Part shown: one piece after another, positions 8,885 through 17,666 of the stretch | Position numbering within the stretch: position 1 is the stretch's first letter | How the letters are laid out: each line of letters begins with the position of its first letter | DNA from: Pseudoalteromonas piratica | Lineage (GTDB): Bacteria > Pseudomonadota > Gammaproteobacteria > Enterobacterales > Alteromonadaceae | DNA: 64,000 bases | Assembly: GCF_000788395.1 (NCBI RefSeq) | Contig: NZ_CP009888.1 | Span: forward strand, 3,133,499-3,197,498 | Direction: 5' to 3' | Translations under genes and position numbers: made by a program | Notes under the pieces: generated by a model | Database searches by the model: none | What the model was told of the DNA's origin: nothing | Seen by the model: only the letters and a program-made list of their open reading frames with translations

Positions 8885-11310
8885 ACTTTATTGGTCGATT
8901 TAGCATTGGCGGGATCATCCGGCCAAAAGTGTTTTGGATAGCGACCTTTCATTTCTTTTTGCACTTCACGATAGCTCGACGACCAAAACCCCGCTAAATC
9001 TTGCGTTATTTGCAGTGGCCTCATGGCTGGTGAAAGTAACTCAATAGCGAGCGCTAAATTACCATCAGCGAGAGCCGGCGTGGTGGCAACACCATACATT
9101 TCTTGCATTTTTACTGCTAACTTTGCAGGCCCATCTACTTGATAATGTATTTTCAATTTCGACCCTGTCGGCACAGCTAAACGTTCAGGTAACAATTCAT
9201 CTAAACGCGATTGCTGCTGCCAATCAAGCAGGTTTTTAATAGCAGGTAAAATCACTATTTTTTTAAGCGCTACAAGGCTATTCACTTCGCGCAAATAAGG
9301 CGATAACCAACTAACTAAATTATCAAGTAAAAGTGATTTACTGATCGCTGGGAATTCATTTGGAAAAAACTGATGTGCGAGTGATATACGTATAATATAT
9401 TGTTCAGCGTCATCATCTAAGTTAACTAATTGCCACCCTTTTCTTTCAATAATCTTGCACCATGCTGCGGCTTTTTCATCAGCACTCAAAGGGTTATTAC
9501 TTGGTTTTCGCGAAAGTACGAGCTTACCTAAACAGTCATGTGTTTCAGCAATAAAGCGCCCAGTACTCTCATCAAACTGTGCAATGTCTTTACTAGAAAA
9601 TAAATAAGGTAATGCACTTTCAATTAATGTTAAGTCACATTTGCACGCATTAAAAACATGTTGCCCGCTGGCGCCGCCCATATCACCAATGCATAACACA
9701 TCATCATAAATTGGGAAATCAGGCGGCAGTGACGCACCAGCGCCATTTGCTAAACGCAGGCCATTGCCTCGTTTTTGTGCAATTCGGTCAGGAAATGCAA
9801 GTGCCATAACAAGCGATAAATATTCAAGAGGTAGATACTTAACCGCTGATAACTTTAAACGTTTAAGCCAAAGTTTAAGTTCCTTTGTAAAGCTTGGCTG
9901 CGGTTTACTCAGTTGTAAACTAAGCCCGACTGCAATATCGTTACTGCGATTGCTTTGACTAGTAAAAAGCGCTACAAGATAAGCAGCTAACACATAAACT
10001 CCTGGATAATCAGTATCGAGTTTTTCAGCTTTAAGCAGCATATGGGCAAAACGCAGCTCCGTACCATAGCTCAACATTTTTTTCCCAAGCGCCGTGATTT
10101 TGCCATCAGGGGTAATGGCCTCTAGCATTAACAATAACTCATGCGCAGCATCAATTTGCTTGACGCTTGGTTTATCAAGTAATACTAAATCATCGATTGT
10201 TGTTCCCCAATTAGCACACTCTAAGATAAGTTGGCTAATATCGCTGCGTAATATTTCAGGAGTTGAATGGCTTGCTCTGCGCTCAAACAGCTCTTTGCTA
10301 CCTAAGCGATACACGACTCCCGCCTCTATGCGCCCAGCTCGTCCCGCACGTTGAACCGCTGAAGACTTGGCAATATTCACAGTAAGTAATTGGCTGATGC
10401 CATTTTTAACATTGTATTGGGTGATTTTTTCTTTGCCTGAATCAACTACGATACGAATACCATCGATGGTCAAACTGGTTTCAGCAACATTAGTAGTTAG
10501 TACAATTTTACGAGACTCATCATCACATGGTTTCAGTGCTGCTTGCTGTGTGCTTTTATCTTGCTTGCCAAAAAGCGCGTAAATAGCGGTATTTTGTCCA
10601 ATAACCCCAGCCTTTTTTGCATCAAGTAAGGCACTTTCAACCGCTTTGATTTCTTTCACACCCGGTAAAAAAACCAGCGCACTGCCTGTTTGCTCAGCGA
10701 CTGCTTTAAGAGTAAGCGGCGCAATGTGTGACAACCAATCAGCCTCATTAGTGAGTGGCGTATAAACCTCAGAAATTGGGAATTGGCGACCTTCACTGTG
10801 TACTAGGGGTGCGTCAAACTCTGTTGATAGCCGCTCGCCGTCTAATGTTGCTGACATCACCAGCAATTTTAAATCATCGCGATATGCCATCTGCGCTTCA
10901 AATGCCAGTGCTAAGGCAGTTTCTGCTTGGATTGAGCGCTCATGGAATTCATCAAAAATAACCAAATCAATGTTATTTAACTCGGGATCATCTTGCAGCA
11001 TGCGAGTGAGCATACCTTCGGTTACAATTTCAAGGCGCGTTTGCTTACTGACAAAGCGCTCTCCACGAATACACAAACCAATGGTTTGCCCCAAAGGTTC
11101 ATCCAAGCATTCGGCTAGAAAATTTGCGATATTACGTGCTGCAAGCCTGCGCGGCTCCAGCATAACAATGCGTTTAAAATGATTATCTTTTATTAGCTGT
11201 AACGGCAACCAGGTCGATTTACCGGCGCCAGGTGGTGCCTGTAAAACAACTCGCTCGTTATGTAATAGTTCGTTTACTAATGTGTGATAAACACTCTGAA
11301 TAGGCAGCAA
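8869..11310 (-). CDS. hrpB: ATP-dependent helicase HrpB
   Basis: DEAH-box superfamily 2 helicase of 813 residues, of unknown cellular role. Visible motifs: APPGAGKSTWLPLQL (Walker A), EPRRLAARN (Ia), DEFHERS (Walker B/DEAH-like), SATLDGERL (III), TTNVAETSLT (V) and QRAGRAGR (VI). The long C-terminal part, ending with the segment around MYGVATTPALADG, is the HrpB-specific domain that separates it from HrpA. The only plausible start is TTG 11310, because an in-frame stop lies just upstream; the N terminus (LPIQSVYHTLVNELL) aligns with that of HrpB. Monocistronic, between DUF3429 and the ars operon. Confidence 0.92.
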   Translation of the reverse strand: MLPIQSVYHTLVNELLHNERVVLQAPPGAGKSTWLPLQLIKDNHFKRIVMLEPRRLAARNIANFLAECLDEPLGQTIGLCIRGERFVSKQTRLEIVTEGMLTRMLQDDPELNNIDLVIFDEFHERSIQAETALALAFEAQMAYRDDLKLLVMSATLDGERLSTEFDAPLVHSEGRQFPISEVYTPLTNEADWLSHIAPLTLKAVAEQTGSALVFLPGVKEIKAVESALLDAKKAGVIGQNTAIYALFGKQDKSTQQAALKPCDDESRKIVLTTNVAETSLTIDGIRIVVDSGKEKITQYNVKNGISQLLTVNIAKSSAVQRAGRAGRIEAGVVYRLGSKELFERRASHSTPEILRSDISQLILECANWGTTIDDLVLLDKPSVKQIDAAHELLLMLEAITPDGKITALGKKMLSYGTELRFAHMLLKAEKLDTDYPGVYVLAAYLVALFTSQSNRSNDIAVGLSLQLSKPQPSFTKELKLWLKRLKLSAVKYLPLEYLSLVMALAFPDRIAQKRGNGLRLANGAGASLPPDFPIYDDVLCIGDMGGASGQHVFNACKCDLTLIESALPYLFSSKDIAQFDESTGRFIAETHDCLGKLVLSRKPSNNPLSADEKAAAWCKIIERKGWQLVNLDDDAEQYIIRISLAHQFFPNEFPAISKSLLLDNLVSWLSPYLREVNSLVALKKIVILPAIKNLLDWQQQSRLDELLPERLAVPTGSKLKIHYQVDGPAKLAVKMQEMYGVATTPALADGNLALAIELLSPAMRPLQITQDLAGFWSSSYREVQKEMKGRYPKHFWPDDPANAKSTNKVKSRM

Positions 11311-11340
11311 AACTTATATCCAACAGTTTTTTGCTGAAGT

Positions 11341-12549
11341 TTAACTGTTTTGCTTTAACTTCGCAGTAATTGGCACACAAATCGCAACAAATATGCCACT
11401 AACAAACACACAGGCAAGTAAGCCAAATTGTTGATACACAACACCCGATAACACAGTACCAAATAACCTACCGCAGGCATTGGCCATATAGTAAAGCCCA
11501 ACATCCATCGATGCCCCTTCATCACGGGCATAATGCACAATTAAAAAGGAATGAATGGCGGAGTTAACAGCAAATATAATGGCAAATAGAATTAACCCTA
11601 AAATAGCAATATCAACTAGCGGTAAAGCAAAATAAGCAGCTAATAACATGACCAAAATAACAAGCAATAGCGAAATCGCAGCAAATAATGCAGCATTTGC
11701 ATTTGCCTGTTTATTAAAAGCCTTAAACATTTTAGGCGTGCTAGACTGAAATACACCGTAAATGATCACCCAAGCTGCCATCATGGTACCCACTTCAGTG
11801 CTTGACCAACCTGCTTCCATAGTTAAAAAAACAGGCAAAGCCACAACAAACCACACATCGCGACTAGCAAATAAAAAGCATCGCGCAAATGACAGTAAAT
11901 TTACCTTACTGCTTGATGAAAAAACTTGATTAAATTTAGGTTTAAATTCCTTTGCCTCTAAGCTTCGCTTAAGTCTTAACGCCACCAGCAAGCTAATTAT
12001 CCCAAGCCCTGCGGCAAGAATATATAAGCTTTGCTGATAACCAAACATGGCCAAAAGAAATCCACCTAAAAAGAAACCACAACCTTTTAAGGTATTTTTC
12101 GATCCAGTGAGCAGTGCGACCCACTTAAATAAAGTGCTGCCTTCATCGCTAGGTACCAACTGTTTGATCGCAGTTTTAGCACTCATTTTATTAAGGTCTT
12201 TAGCTATACCAGACACAGCTTGTAGTGCCATAACATACGCAACACTTAACCATTGAGTTTGTGCTAGCAATACAAGCGCACTAATTTGCAAAAATAAACC
12301 ACTAAATAAAGTGAGTTTTAAGCCAAAGCGAGCACCTAGCCAGCCACCAAACAGATTTGTAACGATGCCAAAGAATTCGTAAAACAAAAACAGCATGGCA
12401 ACTTCAATGGGTGTATAGCCAAGGGTATGAAAATAGAGCACTACAAGCATACGTAGCGCCCCATCCGTTAAGGTAAATCCCCAATAAGCGAGGGTTATTT
12501 GAATATAATCCTTAATTCCCTGATTAACTGTTTTTGTTGCTGCTAACAT
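11341..12549 (-). CDS. arsJ: Organoarsenical efflux permease ArsJ (MFS)
   Basis: Major facilitator transporter that exports 1-arseno-3-phosphoglycerate, the unstable product made from arsenate by the neighbouring GAPDH; after export it falls apart and releases arsenate. About 402 residues with roughly 12 membrane segments. The stretch LAYWGFTLTDGALRMLV and the FLFYEFFG segment are characteristic of ArsJ, and the arsR-gapdh-arsJ order is the published context for the family. I chose ATG 12549 (MLAATKT); an upstream ATG at 12582 abuts a hairpin stem and adds a poorly conserved extension. Third gene of the operon. The call rests on sequence plus context; MFS similarity alone would not be enough. 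Confidence 0.88.
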   Translation of the reverse strand: MLAATKTVNQGIKDYIQITLAYWGFTLTDGALRMLVVLYFHTLGYTPIEVAMLFLFYEFFGIVTNLFGGWLGARFGLKLTLFSGLFLQISALVLLAQTQWLSVAYVMALQAVSGIAKDLNKMSAKTAIKQLVPSDEGSTLFKWVALLTGSKNTLKGCGFFLGGFLLAMFGYQQSLYILAAGLGIISLLVALRLKRSLEAKEFKPKFNQVFSSSSKVNLLSFARCFLFASRDVWFVVALPVFLTMEAGWSSTEVGTMMAAWVIIYGVFQSSTPKMFKAFNKQANANAALFAAISLLLVILVMLLAAYFALPLVDIAILGLILFAIIFAVNSAIHSFLIVHYARDEGASMDVGLYYMANACGRLFGTVLSGVVYQQFGLLACVFVSGIFVAICVPITAKLKQNS

Positions 12550-12582
12550 AATTTTAAGTTTGAGATGAAAAAGGTTGAACAT

Positions 12583-12614
12583 CTAAACCAAGGTAATCGC
12601 TCACCTTGGTTTAG
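12583..12614 (-). other. Intercistronic hairpin between GAPDH and arsJ
   Basis: Perfect 12-bp inverted repeat CTAAACCAAGGT / ACCTTGGTTTAG with an 8-base loop. It lies 24 bases after the GAPDH stop and 33 bases before arsJ. There is no T tract on either side, so it is not a classic terminator. It may stabilise the upstream mRNA or tune arsJ expression (inference). Confidence 0.65.
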
Positions 12615-12638
12615 CAAAAAGAATCACGACCAAATAAA

Positions 12639-13637
12639 TTAAGAGGCTGCAATCAGGTTGACGATATCGTTCATGCGCGACACGTAATTAATTTCATTAT
12701 CATACCAAGCAAGCACTTTAACTAAATGGTTATCAATGACCTGAGTTGATAAGCCATCAACAATCGCACTATGTGTATCACCAACAAAATCAACCGATAC
12801 TAGCGGACGCATTTCAATGTCTAAAATCCCTTTTAGTTCACCGTTTTTAGCTTCTTCAAAAGCATTATTAATTGCTTCAACACTAGTCGCCTGTTCCGTT
12901 TCAATAACTAAATCAACTAACGAACCACTCAGCAAAGGTACGCGTACAGCTAAGCCATCAAGCTTTCCTTGTAATTCAGGGAAAATCGTCATGATTGCAG
13001 TAGTTGAGCCTGAACTAGTAGGAATAAGCGACTCACCACATGCACGTGCGCGACGCAAATCTTTGTGCGCTTTATCAACAATCGTTTGGGTATTAGTAAT
13101 ATCGTGAATGGTAGTCATTGAACCACGCTTAATACCTACGGTGTCTTTCAGCACTTTTACAACTGGAGCTAAGCAGTTAGTTGTACAGGAAGCTGCTGTT
13201 ACCACTTGGTGCTTATCTGCTTGATATAAATCGTGGTTTACGCCATAAACTAAATTAATCGCCCCTTCGTCTTTTACCGGGCACGAAACCAATACACGCG
13301 CAAGGCCTTTATCAAGTAACGGTTGAAATAATTCTGATTTGCGGTACAAGCCTGAGCAGTCAATTAGCAAATCTATACCATCTACAGGTAAAGCAGTTAA
13401 CGCTTTCTCATGTAATAACGCTATTTTACGTTCTTCAACATAAAGTGAGTCATCATCTGCATAAATGGCACTGTCTTTAAATCGCCCTTGAACGGAATCA
13501 AACGCTAATAAATGCGCTATTGCTTCATTACTCGCTGCTGGGTCATTAATATAAACCAACTCATGATGCCCTTCTGCTAACACAATACGTGCTAACAATT
13601 TCCCCATACGGCCGAAGCCATTAATCGCAATTTTCAT
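12639..13637 (-). CDS. ArsJ-associated glyceraldehyde-3-phosphate dehydrogenase
   Basis: 332-residue cytoplasmic GAPDH with the NAD-binding start INGFGRMGKLLAR, catalytic Cys151 in ASCTTNCLAPV, and the C-terminal WYDNEINYVSRM. In arsJ operons this enzyme uses arsenate in place of phosphate to make 1-arseno-3-phosphoglycerate, the ArsJ substrate. It starts 10 bases after the arsR stop and is followed by a hairpin and arsJ. The position, rather than the fold, sets the role: by sequence alone it could be taken for a glycolytic enzyme. The motif LLIDCSGLYRK replaces the usual STG(V/L)F region, a difference from housekeeping GapA. Confidence 0.9.
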   Translation of the reverse strand: MKIAINGFGRMGKLLARIVLAEGHHELVYINDPAASNEAIAHLLAFDSVQGRFKDSAIYADDDSLYVEERKIALLHEKALTALPVDGIDLLIDCSGLYRKSELFQPLLDKGLARVLVSCPVKDEGAINLVYGVNHDLYQADKHQVVTAASCTTNCLAPVVKVLKDTVGIKRGSMTTIHDITNTQTIVDKAHKDLRRARACGESLIPTSSGSTTAIMTIFPELQGKLDGLAVRVPLLSGSLVDLVIETEQATSVEAINNAFEEAKNGELKGILDIEMRPLVSVDFVGDTHSAIVDGLSTQVIDNHLVKVLAWYDNEINYVSRMNDIVNLIAAS

Positions 13638-13647
13638 AATAATCAGC

Positions 13648-13971
13648 CTAACAATTTGAAGGTTTGAAAGAAGTTAAATCGCGTTGCACTTGGCAATCGC
13701 GTTTTAGTGAATCGAATGTTAGATTTAATATAGCCATAAATGACTCATCCATAGCTTTATTTAACTGGTAATAGCGCCAAGTACCCCGTGTTACAGACTC
13801 AACTAACCCTGACTTTTTTAAATAACTTAAGTGACGGCTTACCGACCCTTGAGGCATTTCAAGAACAGCAACGAGATCACAGACACATACTTCGTTATGT
13901 TCTAAAATTAACGCCATAATTCTGAGACGAGTATGCTCGCTCAAAGCCTTGTGAAATTGTGCTACAACCAT
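13648..13971 (-). CDS. arsR: Arsenical resistance operon repressor ArsR
   Basis: 107-residue winged-helix repressor of the ArsR/SmtB family. The As(III) ligand motif EVCVCDL is intact (Cys29 and Cys31), as in the E. coli/R773 type, and is followed by the recognition helix SVSRHLSYLKKSGLV. A further Cys is the last residue. It is the first gene of the operon and presumably represses itself, GAPDH and arsJ until trivalent arsenic binds. Because the regulator senses As(III) while the pathway exports an As(V) product, some arsenate reductase elsewhere in the genome is expected (inference). Confidence 0.92.
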   Translation of the reverse strand: MVVAQFHKALSEHTRLRIMALILEHNEVCVCDLVAVLEMPQGSVSRHLSYLKKSGLVESVTRGTWRYYQLNKAMDESFMAILNLTFDSLKRDCQVQRDLTSFKPSNC

Positions 13972-14013
13972 AAATTCGCTTAACCATATATACGCATAGG
14001 CAAATATTAAAAG
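13972..14013. promoter_or_regulatory. ars operon / thpR divergent promoter region
   Basis: Only 42 bases separate the divergent arsR and thpR starts. The centre holds a quasi-palindrome TATACGCATA (8 of 10 positions symmetric) at about 13989-13998 and AT-rich -10-like sequence. An ArsR operator is expected here, but no published ArsR consensus is matched exactly, so the operator itself is inferred. Confidence 0.4.
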
Positions 14014-14550
14014 ATGCTAGATAAAAATCAAGAAAATAAACGGTTATTTTTTGGGTTAGATTTCGAAAAAGAGGATAAGTATAGAATATTCAACTGGTTG
14101 GAAAGCTCTGTTGATAACAAACGAAAGTCTGTGCTTGAGCATAATCTGCATTTAACCTTAGCTTTTTTACCAAATGTCACACTTGATAATGAACAAAAAC
14201 TAATTGAATTTGCTAAACACTTAACGCTTTCACCTTTTCAATTGCAATTCGAACACACAGGTTATTGGCAAGATACAGGGATTTTCTATTTAAAGCCGAA
14301 TAAAGTAACAACACAACTTACAGAACTTGCGACGTCATTACGCGCAGAAGGTGAGCGTTTAGGCATTTACAAAAACCCGCATGCATTTCACCCACATATT
14401 ACATTAAAAAGAAACTGCAAGCAGCAACCGAGAATAAATAAGAATATTACGCCATTTAATGTCGAGTTTAAGCAATTCAAATTATTTCACTCAACACGGG
14501 TAAATAACCAGTTGCGCTACTTACCCATAATGGAATTTCCGCTTTATTGA
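14014..14550 (+). CDS. thpR: RNA 2',3'-cyclic phosphodiesterase
   Basis: 178-residue 2H phosphoesterase (formerly called 2'-5' RNA ligase). It starts with the family's FFGLDF segment and carries the two HxTx-type catalytic motifs, HLTL near residue 46 and HPHITLKR near residue 128. It opens 2',3'-cyclic phosphate ends of RNA; its biological role is not well defined. Divergent from arsR with a very short shared promoter region, so its expression may be affected by ArsR binding. Convergent with the response regulator gene, 7 bases apart. Confidence 0.88.
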   Translation: MLDKNQENKRLFFGLDFEKEDKYRIFNWLESSVDNKRKSVLEHNLHLTLAFLPNVTLDNEQKLIEFAKHLTLSPFQLQFEHTGYWQDTGIFYLKPNKVTTQLTELATSLRAEGERLGIYKNPHAFHPHITLKRNCKQQPRINKNITPFNVEFKQFKLFHSTRVNNQLRYLPIMEFPLY

Positions 14551-14557
14551 AACAAAA

Positions 14558-15655
14558 CTAAGATAACTGACGTTTGAAATCTTTAATAACGCTATTTAAC
14601 GAATTGATAATTTTAACATGGCTGAAAGCCAGCTCTTCAAATTTCAGAAGGGTTTCATCGGTTACTTTTGTGAGCTTAGTCTCTTCATCTGTGGTGAGCT
14701 CTAACTGGCTAAAGATCTCGAAGAATGCGAGCGATTGATTGCTTTGAATTTGTTGAGTCTGTTCAGTAAAGAGTCCCATTTTATTTTGTAAATCATCGAG
14801 CTCAAATGCGATTTTTTTGAAATAAAGCTGTTTTACATACTCTTGATTGAGGGTTTCAATTTGGTGGTTCGCGCACTCAATATAGGCAGCTACAACATCT
14901 AATATTTGCCCTTTACGCACCTCATCTTCAGGCATGTTTTTGATTAAAATACAGATATTGCTGTCTTTAAAAAAGTATCTGCGACCTGCATTAATAATAC
15001 GATCATCACGCTGCATAACCAGCTTAAACAAGTCCTCTTCCATGCCACAAGCTCTCGCAGAAGGACTATCCCAATAACTAATTTGGGTATTTTCGTTATA
15101 TGCCACTGAAGCGGTGATTTCCAAGCTTTGAAGGTAGGAAAAAATATGCAGCAAAAACTCGCTGTAATTTGTGCATGAAAGGCATGACTGCATGGCTCTT
15201 GCCGTATTACCCCACATAAAAGAATCAGACATCGCAGAAAACACTGCAGTGTTTGCATCCTGTTCAGCAATTTTAAGCGCATCAAACTCTTGCTGATTTG
15301 CCAACGCTTTTTTAATTTTGATAAGTAATAATGGCGGAATAAAAGTACGTTTATCAATCCAATCGGCTGCACCTGCATCAAAAGCAGCCATTTTCACTTC
15401 AAGGTCTTCTGAAGCACTCAAGAAAATAATAATCGGTGGGTTTGCTTGCTTCTTAACATACTCAATTAACTCAACACCGTTACCATCTGGAAAATAGTAA
15501 TCTAACACTATGACACTAAAATCAGCATTTTCACACAAGGCTTTAGCTTGCTCTAAGCTATATGCCTGCGAAATCTGATATTCATCTGTCAGACTCGAAG
15601 CAACAAGTTCATTTAAACAAACATCATCTTCGGCGATTAATAAGTTAATTTTCAT
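14558..15655 (-). CDS. Response regulator with unrecognised output domain
   Basis: 365 residues. Residues 1-120 form a receiver domain with the acidic pair ED at 9-10, the phosphoacceptor Asp52 in VIVLDYYFPDGNG and a Lys in DWIDKRT. The remaining 240 residues match no output domain I know: a central alpha/beta part around LLHIFSYLQSLEITASVAY looks GAF-like (inference), and the C-terminal third is helical and rich in Gln/Glu, with coiled-coil character. There is no DNA-binding, GGDEF, EAL or HD signature. No kinase gene is adjacent. It may act through protein-protein contact. Confidence 0.8.
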   Translation of the reverse strand: MKINLLIAEDDVCLNELVASSLTDEYQISQAYSLEQAKALCENADFSVIVLDYYFPDGNGVELIEYVKKQANPPIIIFLSASEDLEVKMAAFDAGAADWIDKRTFIPPLLLIKIKKALANQQEFDALKIAEQDANTAVFSAMSDSFMWGNTARAMQSCLSCTNYSEFLLHIFSYLQSLEITASVAYNENTQISYWDSPSARACGMEEDLFKLVMQRDDRIINAGRRYFFKDSNICILIKNMPEDEVRKGQILDVVAAYIECANHQIETLNQEYVKQLYFKKIAFELDDLQNKMGLFTEQTQQIQSNQSLAFFEIFSQLELTTDEETKLTKVTDETLLKFEELAFSHVKIINSLNSVIKDFKRQLS

Positions 15656-15709
15656 AATCTAAGCACATTTTTAACTACAACTTTAATCATAGGATAATAT
15701 CACAAATAA

Positions 15710-15741
15710 AAAAGCCCAATAGCTGCTAGCATTGGGCTTTT
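15710..15741 (-). terminator. Terminator after amtB
   Basis: 11-bp perfect stem AAAAGCCCAAT / ATTGGGCTTTT with a 10-base loop, about 44 bases downstream of the amtB stop and upstream of the response regulator start. The T tract is suited to minus-strand reading, so it separates the two transcripts. Confidence 0.85.
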
Positions 15742-15784
15742 AAATAACTTTGTAACTTAAAGTAACACGTAGTCTATTTTAGGC

Positions 15785-17017
15785 TTAAATGTTGCCTCTT
15801 ACAGTTACAAATTCAGGGTAGGCATCTACACCACAATCATGTTGATCCATACCATTAATTTCTTCTTCTTCACCAACACGAATGCCCATCGTCTTTTTAA
15901 GTACAGCCCAAACAATATAAGAGCTCACAAAAACAAAACCAAAGATAACCAATGCACCAATAAGCTGATTAACAAAGGTTGCATCGCTATTAGAGAATGG
16001 TACTAACATAAGCCCTAAGAAACCACATACACCATGCACAGAAATCGCGCCTACAGGGTCATCAATCTTAGCCTTATCAAGTGCCACAATACTAAACACC
16101 ACAAGGCTGCCACCTAATGCACCACCTAACACAGCAAGCAGCGGGCTTGGTGACGCTGGCTCTGCCGTTATAACCACAAGACCTGCTAACGCACCATTTA
16201 GCACCATAGTTAAATCAGCTTTACGCCACAATACTTTACATAATAACAGTGCAGCGATTGCACCAGCAGCTGCCGCCGCATTGGTATTTAGCAGGATTTG
16301 ACTCACTGCGGTTGCATTTTCTTTGTCTGAAAGCAGTAATTGCGAACCACCGTTAAAACCAAACCAACCCATCCACAAAATAAACGTACCTAATGTAGCT
16401 AATGGTAGGTTAGAACCTGGAATTGGATAAATTTCACCATTTTTACCGTACTTGCCTTTACGTGCGCCAAGTAATAATACACCAGCAAGCGCAGCTGCTG
16501 CGCCAGCCATATGCACAATGCCGGAACCCGCAAAATCAACAAAACCCATTTCTGATAAGAAGCCACCGCCCCACGTCCAATACCCTTCTAAAGGATAAAT
16601 AAAACCTGTTAACACAACACAAAAAACAAGGAATGACCAGAGCTTCATACGTTCAGCAACTGCACCAGATACAATAGACATTGCCGTTGCAACAAACACT
16701 ACCTGAAAAAAGAAATCAGATTGTAGCGCATGATCTGCATCAGCTGCCTCTGTTCCTATCAACATTCCAAGCGAAGGTAAAAAGCCACCTTCAGCGTTGT
16801 CTACATACATAATGTTGTAGCCAACAATTAAGTAAACCGTACACGCAATAGCATAGAGTGCTACGTTTTTGGTTAAAATTTCAGTGGTATTTTTAGAGCG
16901 CACTAAACCAGCTTCTAACATGGCAAAACCTGCTGCCATCCACATAACTAAAATACCCGACATTAAGAAGTAAAATGTATCGAGTGCAAATTTTAATTCA
17001 ACTACTGTATTTTCCAT
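15785..17017 (-). CDS. amtB: Ammonium transporter AmtB
   Basis: Trimeric inner-membrane ammonium channel, 410 residues and about 11 membrane helices. The pore histidines are in GSGIVHMAGA and ISVHGVCGF, and the conserved WTWGGGFLSEMG and ILWMGWFGFNGG segments are present. The PII-binding C-terminal tail (VGEEEEINGMDQHDCG) is conserved. It follows glnK by 10 bases on the same strand, the standard glnK-amtB operon in which uridylylation-free GlnK blocks the channel when nitrogen is plentiful. Confidence 0.96.
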   Translation of the reverse strand: MENTVVELKFALDTFYFLMSGILVMWMAAGFAMLEAGLVRSKNTTEILTKNVALYAIACTVYLIVGYNIMYVDNAEGGFLPSLGMLIGTEAADADHALQSDFFFQVVFVATAMSIVSGAVAERMKLWSFLVFCVVLTGFIYPLEGYWTWGGGFLSEMGFVDFAGSGIVHMAGAAAALAGVLLLGARKGKYGKNGEIYPIPGSNLPLATLGTFILWMGWFGFNGGSQLLLSDKENATAVSQILLNTNAAAAAGAIAALLLCKVLWRKADLTMVLNGALAGLVVITAEPASPSPLLAVLGGALGGSLVVFSIVALDKAKIDDPVGAISVHGVCGFLGLMLVPFSNSDATFVNQLIGALVIFGFVFVSSYIVWAVLKKTMGIRVGEEEEINGMDQHDCGVDAYPEFVTVRGNI

Positions 17018-17027
17018 GACATTCCCC

Positions 17028-17366
17028 TTAAATTGCTGCTTCGTCTAGTTCGCCCGTACGAATACGAACAATTTGCTCTAGGTCGTAGACAAAAATTTTG
17101 CCATCACCAATCTTGCCGGTCTGTGCCACATTGCTAATCGCTTCAATTACCCGATCTACATTGTCACTTTGGGTTGCGATTTCTACTTTGATTTTTGGAA
17201 TAAAATCAACTTGATATTCTGCACCGCGATATAGTTCAGTATGCCCTCGTTGACGGCCAAAACCTTTTACATCAACTACTGTCATGCCCTCAATGCCAAG
17301 ATCTGACATTGCCTCTCTCACATCATCAAGCTTAAATGGCTTAATAATCGCACTGATCATTTTCAT
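17028..17366 (-). CDS. glnK: Nitrogen regulatory protein P-II
   Basis: 112-residue PII signal protein. The uridylylation site Tyr51 is present in the T-loop (YRGAEYQVDF), with the B-loop TGKIGDGKIFV and C-terminal RIRTGELDEAAI. It is called glnK rather than glnB from its linkage to amtB. The N terminus MKMISAIIKPFKLDD fits the family, supporting ATG 17366. Upstream lie a sigma-54-like promoter and an NtrC site, so expression should rise under nitrogen limitation. Confidence 0.95.
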   Translation of the reverse strand: MKMISAIIKPFKLDDVREAMSDLGIEGMTVVDVKGFGRQRGHTELYRGAEYQVDFIPKIKVEIATQSDNVDRVIEAISNVAQTGKIGDGKIFVYDLEQIVRIRTGELDEAAI

Positions 17367-17409
17367 AAGGAGTACCTGTTGTCGTTTTTTTAATTTGTAT
17401 CAAGTTAAA

Positions 17410-17425
17410 TCCAACCTTTATGCCA
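17410..17425 (-). promoter_or_regulatory. Sigma-54-like promoter of glnK-amtB
   Basis: On the minus strand the sequence is TGGCATAAAGGTTGGA, against the consensus TGGCAC-N5-TTGCA. The -24 GG is exact and the spacing to the -12 element is right; the -12 GC is GG. Transcription would begin about 33 bases before glnK. Confidence 0.65.
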
Positions 17426-17487
17426 ATAATATTTTCTTATCTAATTCATAAGGTTAAGCAATTTACAATGTGTTACAAGAAAGTGAG

Positions 17488-17504
17488 TGCACCACAAGGG
17501 TGCG
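17488..17504. promoter_or_regulatory. NtrC binding site upstream of glnK
   Basis: TGCACC-ACAAG-GGTGCG matches the NtrC dyad TGCACC-N5-GGTGCA at all but the last base. It sits near -100 of the predicted start, the usual enhancer distance. A half site GGTGCA occurs at 17530-17535. The site also lies about 160 bases upstream of the divergent kinase gene. Confidence 0.75.
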
Positions 17505-17666
17505 TAAATATTGGCTTTATGAACGTTTTGGTGCAAAAAATGAAATATTGAAACTTGCTTTAGTAACCGTTTTTGACACAGAATATGGACAACGGAGTTG
17601 GCACATAACCCAAAGCATAGCTAACTCGATGGAATAAATAACTATAACGAAAGGATATATAAGCAT

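Larger units (their letters stand above)
17367..17666. other. Intergenic region glnK / LytS cassette (300 bases)
   Basis: Contains the sigma-54-like promoter and NtrC site described separately. Toward the kinase gene I see a good ribosome site (AAGGA about 12 bases before ATG 17667) but no convincing sigma-70 promoter. No small gene is visible. Confidence 0.6.
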
